This document shows positions 1 to 9,956 of a stretch of DNA of 48,270 bases, piece after piece (the first letter of the stretch is position 1; the number at the start of each line of letters is the position of its first letter). Source of the stretch: Nitrospira sp. (GTDB lineage: Bacteria; Nitrospirota; Nitrospiria; Nitrospirales; Nitrospiraceae); the NCBI GenBank assembly GCA_016788465.1, contig JAEURV010000003.1, forward strand, positions 1 through 48,270, written 5' to 3'. The notes beneath the pieces are model-generated. The model did not search any database. It was not told where the DNA came from and saw nothing but the letters and a program-made list of their open reading frames with translations. A program made the position numbers and the translations under genes.

Positions 1-2
1 TC

Positions 3-3000
3 ACGGTCACTGAAGTTGACTATGTGTGGGTCACGTTTGGCGTAGGTGGTCCATCTGTGAAGGCAACGATAACGGGCCGATGGACGTGGCAATGCGAAGG
101 TGTCATTCCGGCTAGCACGCTCAGTGGCCAGCCGCTCGTCATCTCCGTTGCAGCTCTAGCCGGTATGCGGAATGAATATAAGAAACCAGGAGAGGATCAA
201 GATGTCGGGAATGCCTCGGCTCAGGTCTCTGTGCTCTTCAAGCAAAAACCACCGGAACTGACGGTACAATTCACCTCACCGGTGACGGCCGAGACAGTGC
301 CTTTTCTATTCAAAATTTCTGGGACTTCCAGAAATAGTACGCTGGTGCAATACAAGATCGACAACGGGACGTTTGCCAATGTCGATAGTACGAACGGGGA
401 CTGGGCCGCATGGAGTAAAACCATCCCACTTCAATATGGGTCGTTCGAGTTGACCGTGAAAGCCACGGGAGACTCAACAGCAAATCCTGCTGAGGTCGAG
501 GATAGAAGAACTATTGTCATCAGGAGACCATTTGAACCAACGGATCTTGAGCAGGTATTTGCCAGCTCGACCTACCTGCGGGAGTTGATGGAGTTTGCCC
601 AGCGCCACATCAAGATCGGTGCCGGTGCAGGCCCCACGCCTCAGGTATTGGCCAGCCGATTGTTTCAGCCCTACGACAAGTTGACGGCTCCTCGCGCCTT
701 TGAAGCAGCTACTCAGCCAGTCGCACAAGCGAGAATTGCCATTGAAGTGCTGCGTCGGGCGATGGCGGCGCAGACGCAGACGATCCCTGCGGAGCTGGAG
801 CAACGGTTCCGGTTCACCGCGTACCAACATCTGGTCCGCGAACTCGGGACCTCCTATGACGAACTCCGACTGGCACGACTCGCCGGTCAATCCGAACGGC
901 AGGCTTTGGCGGCACGACTGGGGCTTTCGTTGGAAGCCAGTCGACCGGATCGCCTGGATCGGATCACCTTGACGCCCGAGACGGTCACGGATGCCCTGCT
1001 TGAAGAACTATTTGGTTATCGTTCGACGGCTCCGTCTGATCCGCTGCAGATCCCGACAGTTGCTCCGCGGGTTCCTGAGTGGCAGGGGGCTGCGTTGACG
1101 GCCGCATGGTTTGAAGAGGATGTGCGCACTCGCGATGCCGCGAGCGGCACCCTCCCGATCATCGATCCGGATATCATCAGCCTGGATCATATCGTGAATC
1201 GTGTGGCCACCAATCCGGTCTTGACATTATGGACGGCCCGTCGCAAGTGGGTCGACGATTTGTTTGTCGCCATCCAGAAAGACAGTGCGACGCAAACCCA
1301 GCCGTTAGCCCGTTTCGACCACGTCGTGAAGAAATACGTTGTTGAGAGCCTGCCGGCTCTGGATCTGCCGGCCTTGGCAATGAGAGATGCACAGGGTGAG
1401 AATCTCGCGGTCGAGCTCGGTCGGTATGAGCTGGATCTTCCGGCATTTCGGTTTCTGGCTAAGAGCCGTGCCTTGCTGGTGGCTGGGAGCTTGTTGGACT
1501 CGGAATGGCAGGATGTGTTTGCCATCCTGCTCCAAGTCAAAAAGCGTCGTCTGTTCACCCAATGGCGCAACGAGGAACGTCGAGCGAGTGTGACTCTGGA
1601 GCCCGGTGTGTTCTTCGCTGGCGGCAGCGAGCCGCTTGTGGTCATCCCTACCTGGCGTGGTTCCCAGAAGGTGTTTTCACAATGGCGGCGTACTCTCCTG
1701 GCACGAGCCAAGCAACGTGACACGGTACAGGGGAACTATCAGACGGCGCTGGCTGCAGCGGAAACGCAGACGTTGCCGGAACTGCGGGATGCCTTGCTGG
1801 GTCTGATCGGACAACGGCAGACGCCGTCGGAAGTGCGGGTTATCCCGGCTGAGCGTCTCAGCCGGGAATTGTTGATCGATTTACGTGCCCATGCCGACAC
1901 CAAGACGACACGGGTCGATCAGGCCATTGAAACCCTGCAAGGTTTGCTCTTCTCCGTACGGGCTGGTCGGCTGCCAGCGGCTTCGGGTGGGCAGTGGACC
2001 ATCAATGAGACCAGTTTCGATCCGGAATGGGTCTGGATGGGGAGCTACCGTACCTGGCTGGCGGCGATTCGGGTGTTTGCTTACCCGGAAAATCAGTTGT
2101 TCCCGAATCTGTATGTCCCTGTGGGGGACAGACTGAAGCCTACGAAGTCCTTTATCGGCAAAGACGGATTGATCGACCGGTTACGCAAGACGCCCAAAGT
2201 GACACCACAGGTTGCCCGTGACTTGGCCAAACAGTATCTGGAAAATTTGCGCAAGGAACCTGACGTTCCCGCTGGAAATCTTCCGGCCAATTTTATCCTG
2301 ACGGATCAACAATTGTCGGCCGACGAGCAGACCGAGCGGCTGGCGTTGATCGCCAAGCTGTTCAGCGGCATGACGAATCCCAATGATATTCCGCAATATC
2401 TGCGCGAAGTCTTTTGGCTCGTGCCGATGGCCCTTGCGCAACGCCTACAGGACGAGCACGAATATTTGGTGGCGTTGGACTGGTACCAAACCGTGTATGC
2501 CTTTGAACTGCCGTTGGATCAACGGAAACGCTATCCCGGCTTGACGATGGAGGAGGCACTTGCATCGTCCTACAGCCGGACACCGGGATGGCTCACCGAT
2601 GAATTAAATCCCCATGTGATTGCCCGTACCTCGACGGATCAGAGTCAGAAGTTGGTCGGGCGGCGGAATGTGTATACACGATACACCGTGATGGCCATTG
2701 TCCGATGTTTTCTGGCCTATGCGGATCTCGAATTTTCTCGCAATGTGGCGGAGTCGGTCACGAAGGCTCGCACGCTGTATGAAACGGCGATCGACCTGCT
2801 GGGGGTACCGGACTTGAGTCCAGAAATTGGGCCGACGATTCCGTTCCCTGCCAATCCAGTGTGGGAGTCTTTAAAGCTGCATGCCCACAACAATCTCGCC
2901 AAGATTCATAACGGGATGAACATTGCCGGGGTACGCGACGTGCAGGTGTCGAGCGGTCACACGACGATGTTACTACCCAGCCAATACCGCTATAGTTTTT

Positions 3001-4868
3001 TGGTAGAACGTGCCAAGAACCTGGTCAGCATTGCCCAGCAGGTAGAGACGGCATTTCTCTCCGCCTTGCAACAGGGGGAGGAAGAACGCTATCGGCAGCT
3101 GCAGGCTCAGCACGATATTCAAGTGGCCGGCAGTTCAATCGGACTGGCAAACCTGAAAGTCACGGATGCCGATATTCAAACTGGTGAGGCTGAGCTACAG
3201 AAGGACAAGGCAGCTACACAGTTCGATCATTTTGACGACCTCATCCACGATGGACTCAATAAGTCTGAATGGTGGGCTCTCAAAGCATTGGAAGGTGCAG
3301 CCGTAGCAAAAGCCGCGGCGGCGGCTGGATCTTTTACGATTGATAACAATCCCTGGGCATCGAAAGCCAGCGCGATTGGTGACTTCTTAGCCGCGACATC
3401 ACAGGCACTTCAGACACGAGCCAGCTTTGAACGCCGAAAGCAGGAATGGCAGCTGCAGAAAAATCTCGCGTCAACAGACGTGCAGATCTCGAGGCAACAA
3501 ATCCTGCGGGCCAAGAATCAGCAGCAAGTCGCGGCTCAGGAACTCAGACTCGCCAAGAATCAACTGGAGCATGCCGAAGCCGTGATGAATTTTCTCGCGA
3601 ACAAATTCACCAATGCAGAACTGTTCGAGTGGATGAGCGGCGTGTTGGGTGGGGTTTATGCCTACTTTCTTCAGCAGGCGACGGCTCTGGCGCAACTGGC
3701 GGAAGCGCAGTTGGCCTTTGAGCGTCAGGAATCGGCGCCTGGATTTGTGCGGGCGGACTACTGGAATGATACGACGGCTGGTGTTGGGACTGAGCCGACC
3801 GATCGCCGTGGGCTGACCGGATCCGCACGGTTGCTACAGGATCTCTATCGGCTGGACCAATATGCGTTCGACACCGACAAGCGCAAACTGCATCTGACGC
3901 AGACGCTGTCCTTGGCGCAGCTGGGCGCACAGGAGTTGCAGCAGTTCCGTGACACGGGCGTCCTCACATTCGCGACGCCGGAAGCACTGTTCGATCAAGA
4001 GTTTCCTGGTCACTACCTGCGTCTAGTGAAACGCGTCAAGGTATCGATGATTGCCTTGGTGCCGCCGGTGCGCGGTGTGCGTGCCAGTCTGTCAGCCTCT
4101 GGTCTGTCGCGCACGGTGGTGTCTAGTGACAAGTTCACCACGGTCATGCTCAGTCGATCACCGGAAACCATTGCCTTCACGTCGCCGTTCAATGCCAATG
4201 GCCTCTTCGAACTGGAGCCAGAGAACGGCATGCTCTTGCCGTTTGAAGGGATGGGCGTCGATGCAGTCTGGCGGCTGGAGCTGCCGAAACCAGCCAACCC
4301 GTTTGATTACCGCACCATCGCCGATGTTTTACTCACCGTGGAATATACGGCTCTCCACAGCGTGGACTATCGACAGAAGGTGGTGCGTGAGCTGGATAGA
4401 ACCTTTACCGGGGACCGCGCGTTCAGTCTTCGTGATCAATTTGCTGATGCCTGGTATGATTTGCACCATCCTGAACAGGTTGATGCGGCTCAGCAGATGC
4501 GTGTGACACTGCCGATTCGGCGCGAGGACTTCCCCCCGCATCTCTCGGATGTGCGGATCGAGCAGCTGACCCTCTTCTGCGTTCGTGCGGATGGTGTCAT
4601 GCAAGAGTTGAGAATCATGTCGCTCGCACATACCATTCCGGGACTTAATACTGTGACAGCTGGAGAGGTTGTCACCAAAGGTGGGATCGTGAGCACTCGC
4701 CGGCCTGGGGGAGCTCCGTGGCATGTGTTGGCAGGGAGACCGCCCATCGGGCACCTGACAGTCCAGTTCGAGAACAGTCCGCAAGTGCGCCAGGCCTTTA
4801 AGGACGAATCGATTCTTGATCTTGTGATGGTGCTGACCATCAATGGAGTAACTCCTCCCTGGCCGTAA
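3..4868 (+). CDS. TcA-like Tc-toxin subunit (5'-partial)
   Basis: The frame is open to the left window edge, so the true start lies outside; about 1620 residues are visible. (Residue numbers count from the GTG at 24.) The first ~165 residues look like beta-rich Ig-type domains. A segment near 665-700 (WMGSYRTWLAAIRVFAYPEN) matches the region of insecticidal Tc-toxin A subunits that reads WMK.YRVWEANRKVFLYPEN. Residues ~1010-1330 are helical and coiled-coil, like the TcA pore-forming shaft, and contain LAQLGAQELQQFRDTG and FDQEFPGHYLRLVKRVKVSM, both TcA signatures. Near 1390 is LPFEGMGVDAVWRLELP, the C-terminal TcB-binding domain. In the family, TcA forms a pentameric pore that delivers a toxic TcC fragment through TcB. 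No TcB or TcC gene is visible downstream; any partner would lie upstream or elsewhere. The TcA assignment of the C-terminal half is firm; the target and the N-terminal function are unknown. Confidence 0.85.
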   Translation, partial: TVTEVDYVWVTFGVGGPSVKATITGRWTWQCEGVIPASTLSGQPLVISVAALAGMRNEYKKPGEDQDVGNASAQVSVLFKQKPPELTVQFTSPVTAETVPFLFKISGTSRNSTLVQYKIDNGTFANVDSTNGDWAAWSKTIPLQYGSFELTVKATGDSTANPAEVEDRRTIVIRRPFEPTDLEQVFASSTYLRELMEFAQRHIKIGAGAGPTPQVLASRLFQPYDKLTAPRAFEAATQPVAQARIAIEVLRRAMAAQTQTIPAELEQRFRFTAYQHLVRELGTSYDELRLARLAGQSERQALAARLGLSLEASRPDRLDRITLTPETVTDALLEELFGYRSTAPSDPLQIPTVAPRVPEWQGAALTAAWFEEDVRTRDAASGTLPIIDPDIISLDHIVNRVATNPVLTLWTARRKWVDDLFVAIQKDSATQTQPLARFDHVVKKYVVESLPALDLPALAMRDAQGENLAVELGRYELDLPAFRFLAKSRALLVAGSLLDSEWQDVFAILLQVKKRRLFTQWRNEERRASVTLEPGVFFAGGSEPLVVIPTWRGSQKVFSQWRRTLLARAKQRDTVQGNYQTALAAAETQTLPELRDALLGLIGQRQTPSEVRVIPAERLSRELLIDLRAHADTKTTRVDQAIETLQGLLFSVRAGRLPAASGGQWTINETSFDPEWVWMGSYRTWLAAIRVFAYPENQLFPNLYVPVGDRLKPTKSFIGKDGLIDRLRKTPKVTPQVARDLAKQYLENLRKEPDVPAGNLPANFILTDQQLSADEQTERLALIAKLFSGMTNPNDIPQYLREVFWLVPMALAQRLQDEHEYLVALDWYQTVYAFELPLDQRKRYPGLTMEEALASSYSRTPGWLTDELNPHVIARTSTDQSQKLVGRRNVYTRYTVMAIVRCFLAYADLEFSRNVAESVTKARTLYETAIDLLGVPDLSPEIGPTIPFPANPVWESLKLHAHNNLAKIHNGMNIAGVRDVQVSSGHTTMLLPSQYRYSFLVERAKNLVSIAQQVETAFLSALQQGEEERYRQLQAQHDIQVAGSSIGLANLKVTDADIQTGEAELQKDKAATQFDHFDDLIHDGLNKSEWWALKALEGAAVAKAAAAAGSFTIDNNPWASKASAIGDFLAATSQALQTRASFERRKQEWQLQKNLASTDVQISRQQILRAKNQQQVAAQELRLAKNQLEHAEAVMNFLANKFTNAELFEWMSGVLGGVYAYFLQQATALAQLAEAQLAFERQESAPGFVRADYWNDTTAGVGTEPTDRRGLTGSARLLQDLYRLDQYAFDTDKRKLHLTQTLSLAQLGAQELQQFRDTGVLTFATPEALFDQEFPGHYLRLVKRVKVSMIALVPPVRGVRASLSASGLSRTVVSSDKFTTVMLSRSPETIAFTSPFNANGLFELEPENGMLLPFEGMGVDAVWRLELPKPANPFDYRTIADVLLTVEYTALHSVDYRQKVVRELDRTFTGDRAFSLRDQFADAWYDLHHPEQVDAAQQMRVTLPIRREDFPPHLSDVRIEQLTLFCVRADGVMQELRIMSLAHTIPGLNTVTAGEVVTKGGIVSTRRPGGAPWHVLAGRPPIGHLTVQFENSPQVRQAFKDESILDLVMVLTINGVTPPWP

Positions 4869-5130
4869 GTTCTATCCCGAGGGAGGCGGGGGCATGAAAC
4901 ACCTCCGTCTCCAACGTTCGCCCATACCCGTTCGTTTCCTGCTTCCCACCGTCTGTTTCCTATGGTTTATCAGCGACTTCTTCGTTCTATTGAGTTCACG
5001 CCGATTCTGTCTGGTGCGCTGAGCTTGTGTGTAGGTCTTAGGCTGGGTTTGACAAACGCGCTTGCCGGTGGAGTACACTGCCACCCCAATAGCTCCCCCC
5101 ATTCACTCCTACTGTCCTAAGGAGGCCTCC

Positions 5131-6402
5131 ATGCAGAACAGTTTCTGGGTCAAGATGCTCAGCGTAACAGGTCTGTTGGTCTTGTGCCTTACGAGTTGGG
5201 TCGGTGCTGAAGAGCCGGCTGGTGCGGTCAGTGAGGCACGTCTGGTCGCCCAATATAACTACTCGATTCACATTCTCGCCATGCTGGTAGTGGGATTCGG
5301 ATTTCTGATGGTGTTTGTCCGTCGGTATGGCTTTGGAGCGACGACCGGCACCTACCTGGTTGTTGCAACAGGACTGCCTCTGTACATGTTATTGCGGGCC
5401 AATGGGGTCGTGGGCCATGAGTTGAAGGCGCACACGGTCGATGCACTCTTGTACGCCGAATTCTCCGTGGCGACGGCGCTCATTGCCATGGGCGCCGTGC
5501 TGGGGCGTTTGCGGGTCTTTCAGTATGCGTTACTCACGTTGCTGTTGGTGCCCCTGTATGCCATGAATGAATATCTCGTGTTGGACAATGGGGCAGGGCT
5601 GACGAAGGGCTTTCAGGACTCAGCGGGCTCGATCGTGATCCACGCGTTCGGCGCCTACTTTGGGTTGGCCGCGTCGTTGGTTCTGACGACGACTGCGCAG
5701 CGGAGTCAGCCCATTGAATCAGATCCGACTTCCGATCGATTTGCCATGCTGGGGTCGATGGTGTTGTGGCTGTTCTGGCCGAGTTTTGCCACGGCGATTG
5801 TGCCGTTTGAGGAGATGCCGCAGACCATCGTGAATACGATTCTGGCTCTGAGTGGGGCGACGCTCTCAACCTATTTCCTTAGCACCCATTTCCACCATGG
5901 GAAAACGTCAATGGTCGATATGGCCAATGCGGCCTTGGCAGGTGGGGTGTCGATCGGCTCGACCTGTAACCTTGTGAGTCCGACCGGTGCGTTTGGGATC
6001 GGACTGCTGGCCGGTGCCTTGTCGGTCATCGGGTATGTGTTTATTCAGCCCATGCTTGAGTCGAAGATCAAACTCGTCGATACCTGCGGTGTGCACAATC
6101 TTCATGGGATGCCCGGTTTACTCGGCGGACTCATGGCGATCATCGTTGTGCCGGGTGTGGTCGGGGTTCAACTGGTGGGGATTGCTGTGACGCTTGGGAT
6201 CGCGATTGTCGGCGGGGCCATTGCCGGGGCGGTAATTCGAGCGACAGGGACGACAGAACAGGCTTACGAAGACTGCCACGAATTCTCACATGTACCGGGA
6301 CCGGAAAGTGAGCGACGTGTCGAGGAGCTGGCGCTTGGAGCCAAGGCCGATATCGACGCTCTGCAGAAAGAACTACTTACTCGAACGGCGGCACACACTT
6401 AA
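5131..6402 (+). CDS. Rh-type ammonium/ammonia channel
   Basis: A 423-residue inner-membrane channel for NH3/NH4+. The start is set by TAAGGAGG at 5118-5125, six bases before the ATG. Residues 1-26 form a signal peptide ending near SWVGA, as is usual for this superfamily, followed by about eleven hydrophobic segments. The Amt/Rh pore pair is visible: D163 and H171 in DSAGSIVIHAFGAYFGL, and H325 in DTCGVHNLHGMPG. Wording such as HFHHGKTSMVDMANAALAGG and DTCGVHNLHG belongs to the Rh (Rh50) branch, not the Amt branch. No glnK is adjacent, so PII control is not indicated locally. Rh-type channels are reported in Nitrosomonas and in comammox Nitrospira, which bears on the physiology of the host. 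The branch assignment is by motif reading only. Confidence 0.9.
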   Translation: MQNSFWVKMLSVTGLLVLCLTSWVGAEEPAGAVSEARLVAQYNYSIHILAMLVVGFGFLMVFVRRYGFGATTGTYLVVATGLPLYMLLRANGVVGHELKAHTVDALLYAEFSVATALIAMGAVLGRLRVFQYALLTLLLVPLYAMNEYLVLDNGAGLTKGFQDSAGSIVIHAFGAYFGLAASLVLTTTAQRSQPIESDPTSDRFAMLGSMVLWLFWPSFATAIVPFEEMPQTIVNTILALSGATLSTYFLSTHFHHGKTSMVDMANAALAGGVSIGSTCNLVSPTGAFGIGLLAGALSVIGYVFIQPMLESKIKLVDTCGVHNLHGMPGLLGGLMAIIVVPGVVGVQLVGIAVTLGIAIVGGAIAGAVIRATGTTEQAYEDCHEFSHVPGPESERRVEELALGAKADIDALQKELLTRTAAHT

Positions 6403-6755
6403 CTGAGACATTCATCTTGGCAATCTCAGTACGGAACATGCTGAGGGGCAAGAGGAGAAAAGCTTGAGCCGGCACTCTTTACGTGAGGCAACGGATATGC
6501 ACGCGAATCCGTTGCCTCACAGGAACACACTGCCTCAATGGGCAACTTTCTGCAGTACCTGAGGCTAGAGCCATCCGTCACGTAAGGAACTTCCACTCGG
6601 AGGCTGCCGTTCAGCGAAAAGCCTGTTGTGATCTGAAGATCCAGCCGCCGACGGAAGCCGATTATTGAGCTCGTCGGGCAGAAGGTTGCTCTCAACAAAG
6701 GTGTGCGCGCTGGGTCATTCCTGCCAGCGGTGCATGATCTTTGGGGCCAGCGGCC
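6403..6755. other. gene-free interval after the Rh channel
   Basis: This holds the perfect inverted repeat listed separately at 6483-6520. Otherwise no reading frame with coding character, RNA gene or mobile element was seen. The genes on either side converge here. Confidence 0.5.
6483..6520 (+). terminator. perfect inverted repeat, probable transcription end
   Basis: GTGAGGCAACGGAT is followed after 10 nt by its exact reverse complement, giving a 14-bp stem 80 bases after the Rh channel stop codon. No clear U-tract follows, so it may be a rho-independent-like terminator, an mRNA-stabilising hairpin or a protein site. It lies between convergent genes, which favours termination. Confidence 0.45.
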
Positions 6756-8363
6756 TTACCTCGTTCTCGATAGGAAGAGCACCGCTGCTCCTCTATATGG
6801 GGCAGCGAACTGCTGCATCGCTCTGCCAGGTGTCGGCAGGTCCCGAATGATGGTCCCTTCAACCGGAGCAATCCAGTCGACCTGAAACGAACCCGTCGTA
6901 TCTCTGAGATCGACCGTCACATTGCCGCCCTCCGGCAGGTAGGCGATATAGGCGGTGTTTGGCTGCACCAGGCAGTAACTCGTTGAGGCGAGTTCCTCAC
7001 AGGGAATCATTGCAGCTAGATCCACTCGATCGGCGAGGCGCCGTGTCTGTCCTAGGCTCGCGCGCATCGCATTCCAATTGGTTGGGGGAGTGTTCCCTAA
7101 CACGCTGTTGTCGTAGGGGTCCATGAACAACGGGGAGTACCCTCGGGTGAAGCTTTTCCATACCCAACCGATGTTACCACCGATACCCCACAGGTGATCC
7201 GTATCGAGGAGGATCACTTTTCGACCGCTGGCTGGAGGGGGATCCAACTGGTACTGACGGCCATCTGGTACGTTGCTACCGAGAGAAATCCAGTCGGCGG
7301 GGCTTTCGATAAGAGTGTGGTTCGTGCCTCGGTGCTGTAGGTTCCTGCTCCATTGAACCGTCATACCCACAGGGTGTTGCTTCAGGCGATTGGCTTCGTA
7401 TTTCTTGATAAAACGAACCAGATGGGACTGCCACTCAGTTGAATACGAACCGCTTTCGTTGGAAATTTCGTAGAGAACGTTGTCGAGATCTCCCACGGCG
7501 TCGATGACGTGTTGGATGTAGGTCTCTTGCAGATGCGTGACGGCTGGAATATCGAGCGTGTGGGTCTCGAGACCGAGCCCGTCGCAATTGGGGTCGCCGT
7601 CGATGCCGCTGATGTTATTGTCCCGATGAAAAGGATGGTCGTTCCAGGAGTTGGGGACATGCTGGAGTACGTAGCCTTCGAACAACATGATGGAGACGTA
7701 AATCTCACGTTGCCCTGCTGCCTTAACGCGAGAGCGGAGCCGTTCGAAGTAGGCTGGGTCGAAGGTGTTGAGATCGAACTTAGGTTTCCCGTCGAGCGCA
7801 TTGCCGGGACCGGTCCGTGCCCATGGATGAGGCGCGACGGCATTACGCACGCCTCGCTTGCCGGCTTCTGGACTCCAGCGGGTATCCCAAGTTGTTTCTT
7901 CTTTTCTCCAAAGACGGATGAAATTGTGGTGGTGACGCTTAAGAAAATCGAGGTATGCATCAAAGTCGAAGGTCGACGGCGGATCTCCCTGGCCGATGTC
8001 AGCCATGTTATTCCAGACGTGCGACCCGGCAAGGTAGACAGCACGTAATGAACCATCCGGGTTTGTTGTGCCGTCGGTGAAGTAGCGGGGGTTGCTCGGA
8101 TGGACACTGAGGGGCCCACGGGCCGACGTCGGCGGCTGTGAGGCAAGGGACCATTGGCCGATCGAAACTAAGAAGAGAATGAACATGACGAAACGCACAT
8201 GAAGCAGTCGTTGCAGAAGCCGCACACCAATCACTACCAGTGGCTGAACGAGTGACTGATGGGGCAACGGTTTACCGAAAGCCGATCCCCTCGAGATTGT
8301 GATCGGTTCAGGGACGCTGGAGCGATTGTCAGCAGGTACTTCGTTCGGTGCTTCGTTAAACAT
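6756..8363 (-). CDS. secreted glycoside-hydrolase-like TIM-barrel protein
   Basis: 535 residues. The start at 8363 is backed by TAGGAG a few bases upstream. It gives a ~58-residue leader before the hydrophobic segment MFILFLVSIGQWSLAS (M60), so either the protein is a membrane-anchored type or translation starts at 8186 with an ordinary signal peptide. The mature part opens with VHPSNPRYFTDGTT and YLAGSHVWNNM, like the DUF4038/DUF6298 glycosidase-like families. It continues with LKRHHHNFIRLWR and VLYEISNESG, whose Glu is a plausible acid/base in a GH5-like (clan A) barrel. The last ~90 residues resemble a small beta domain of the collagen-binding or putative carbohydrate-binding type often appended to these enzymes. 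The substrate is unknown. It stands alone, convergent with the Rh channel gene. Confidence 0.7.
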   Translation of the reverse strand: MFNEAPNEVPADNRSSVPEPITISRGSAFGKPLPHQSLVQPLVVIGVRLLQRLLHVRFVMFILFLVSIGQWSLASQPPTSARGPLSVHPSNPRYFTDGTTNPDGSLRAVYLAGSHVWNNMADIGQGDPPSTFDFDAYLDFLKRHHHNFIRLWRKEETTWDTRWSPEAGKRGVRNAVAPHPWARTGPGNALDGKPKFDLNTFDPAYFERLRSRVKAAGQREIYVSIMLFEGYVLQHVPNSWNDHPFHRDNNISGIDGDPNCDGLGLETHTLDIPAVTHLQETYIQHVIDAVGDLDNVLYEISNESGSYSTEWQSHLVRFIKKYEANRLKQHPVGMTVQWSRNLQHRGTNHTLIESPADWISLGSNVPDGRQYQLDPPPASGRKVILLDTDHLWGIGGNIGWVWKSFTRGYSPLFMDPYDNSVLGNTPPTNWNAMRASLGQTRRLADRVDLAAMIPCEELASTSYCLVQPNTAYIAYLPEGGNVTVDLRDTTGSFQVDWIAPVEGTIIRDLPTPGRAMQQFAAPYRGAAVLFLSRTR

Positions 8364-9483
8364 GTCATCTCCTACGAAGGTTGTGTCCTCGGTTCAGCGA
8401 TGGAACAAGTCGGGGGGAGAACGCCAGTGCAATACTGGCAAAGCGCGGGACGTGTGTTGTTCATATCCCTAGAGTAATGACTGACGTCTCGTTTGGAGTG
8501 TGGCCCGATCTCCCTCGCCGTTGTGGAGAGCTAGCTCCTCCAGCAAGCATTCCGGTATTGTTCGATCGCAGGAATGGTCATGCATGGTTTCTCTTCCGCT
8601 AGGTTTCAAAACAGATCTCCGGCTGGGGGTGATCGTCGATTGAAAGGTACGACAAAAGACAATTGTTCCGGTACGTATTCCCGCAGTGTGAAGTACCATT
8701 CGACATGACTGACCGGTGACCCGCTGAGTATTCGACGCAGAACAATTGGTAGTCGCATGCTAACGAGCTCCGTGGACATCCATAAGTTGCACTAGCAAGT
8801 TGAGTGCCATGAGGGAGACGCGTGAGGAAATAATTTGGACGATTGTCATCACTCCAAAGTGTGTATGTTTGTCATAGCTTACGCGTTGGCATGTACTGGT
8901 GGTATCAATCGACCACATCAGGGCGAGGCTCATATACAAGGAGAGGGAGTGGTTACTTTGTATGGTAACGGAACTAGGAGAAAGTATAGGTGGAAGGGGG
9001 GAGGTCTCAGTATCGGTGTAGGAGATGCCGGCTATCGTGATACTAAACAATTTCCTCGTGCGTCCATCGGCGACATGCAGTTAATCGATCTACAATAAAT
9101 AAGGCGGGGAGGGGCATGCGAGACGCCCGAGCGAATTCAAAGAAGGCAGGTCTACTGGTGGGGCCTTGTCCGCCGCATTACCCGACGCCTGGAGGTTCGA
9201 TTCTGAGGAGTTGGCTGTTTGCTAAAGATACCTCTGCGGATCTCCAACTCTATTCCGCCGCAGCGTTCACGGGTCTTCTGCTTGTCCTGCAATTCTTGCA
9301 TCGACCAGGATCAGGATTAGATGAACGCCACGATGCCTTGATAAGGCGGAATAAATATATTTATTCTTAGCATAATTCTTCTTACCCAGGACTATTGATG
9401 GTGTGTGTCTCGAAAACGAAAAAATCAGCACTCACCTACTTGTGCAAACGTTTTTCCACTTATCTCACTCATAGGAGGACACA
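8364..9483. other. 1.1-kb stretch without a convincing gene
   Basis: Only short frames occur. The longest plausible one (8835-9098 +, 87 codons) reads like a Gly/Arg-rich fragment with no family I recognise and no ribosome binding site. The segment at 9116-9370 has a short hydrophobic patch but likewise no start context. Since the next gene is a pseudogene, I read the stretch as decayed accessory DNA. An A/T-rich patch at 9350-9375 and the GGAGG at 9474-9478 probably belong to the old promoter and ribosome site of that pseudogene. Confidence 0.4.
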
Positions 9484-9956
9484 ATGCCGACATAGCCTGA
9501 CCTGAAGTCTTGGAGTCGTATCATTCCCGCCGCGAAGCGATTCGTGGTATTGGTCGAGTTCAACAAGGAAGCAGTCTTAGATCTCGAGACGGGGCTAGTG
9601 TGGGGAAAATCGCCGGGAGCACAACTCATGGATTGGTACGCTGCATCTCTAAGATGCTCTGGATAAGATCACCGGCGGACGAAATGCGTGGCGACTGCCA
9701 GCGGTTACTGAGTTGACAAGCCTGGTTGATCCAACTCAAGCGAGGCCGTCCTTACCAGTAGGTCATCCCTTTATCAACCTTACTTCCCCGTTTGCATTTT
9801 GGATAACGATGTCAGCCGTAAGGCTTCCCGCCGACAGCGAGTTTTTTAAGGTTCCTCGATGGGAGCGTAAACCAGAGCGGTAGGAATGGCCAAGTTTATG
9901 TCTGGTGTGTATGCGTTCCGATGAATGCTGATATACATAGAGGTTTTGCCTTCTGA
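9484..9956 (+). pseudogene. broken DUF1566-type (Lcl C-terminal-like) gene
   Basis: A ribosome site (ATAGGAGGACACA) precedes the ATG at 9484, but codon 4 is TAG (9493-9495). The frame then continues as SWSRIIPAAKRFVVLVEFNK and AVLDLETGLVWGKSP, stopping at 9664. A one-base shift near 9661 restores KITGGRNAWRLPAVTEL, then SLVDPTQARPSLPVGHPFIN. A further shift or deletion near 9790-9845 leads to a third frame with RFLDGSVNQS, VYVWCV and MNADIHR, ending with TGA at 9954. The order 'TGLVWEKSP - GGR.GWRLPTV.EL.SLVDP - GHPF - WCVRG' is the DUF1566 pattern of secreted proteins seen in several copies in Nitrospira-like genomes. One nonsense and at least two frameshifts make it dead. Confidence 0.75.

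Noticed and set aside
8835..9098. 87-codon plus-strand frame
   Set aside because: No ribosome site, odd Gly/Arg-rich composition and no recognisable family; described only as part of the gene-free stretch.
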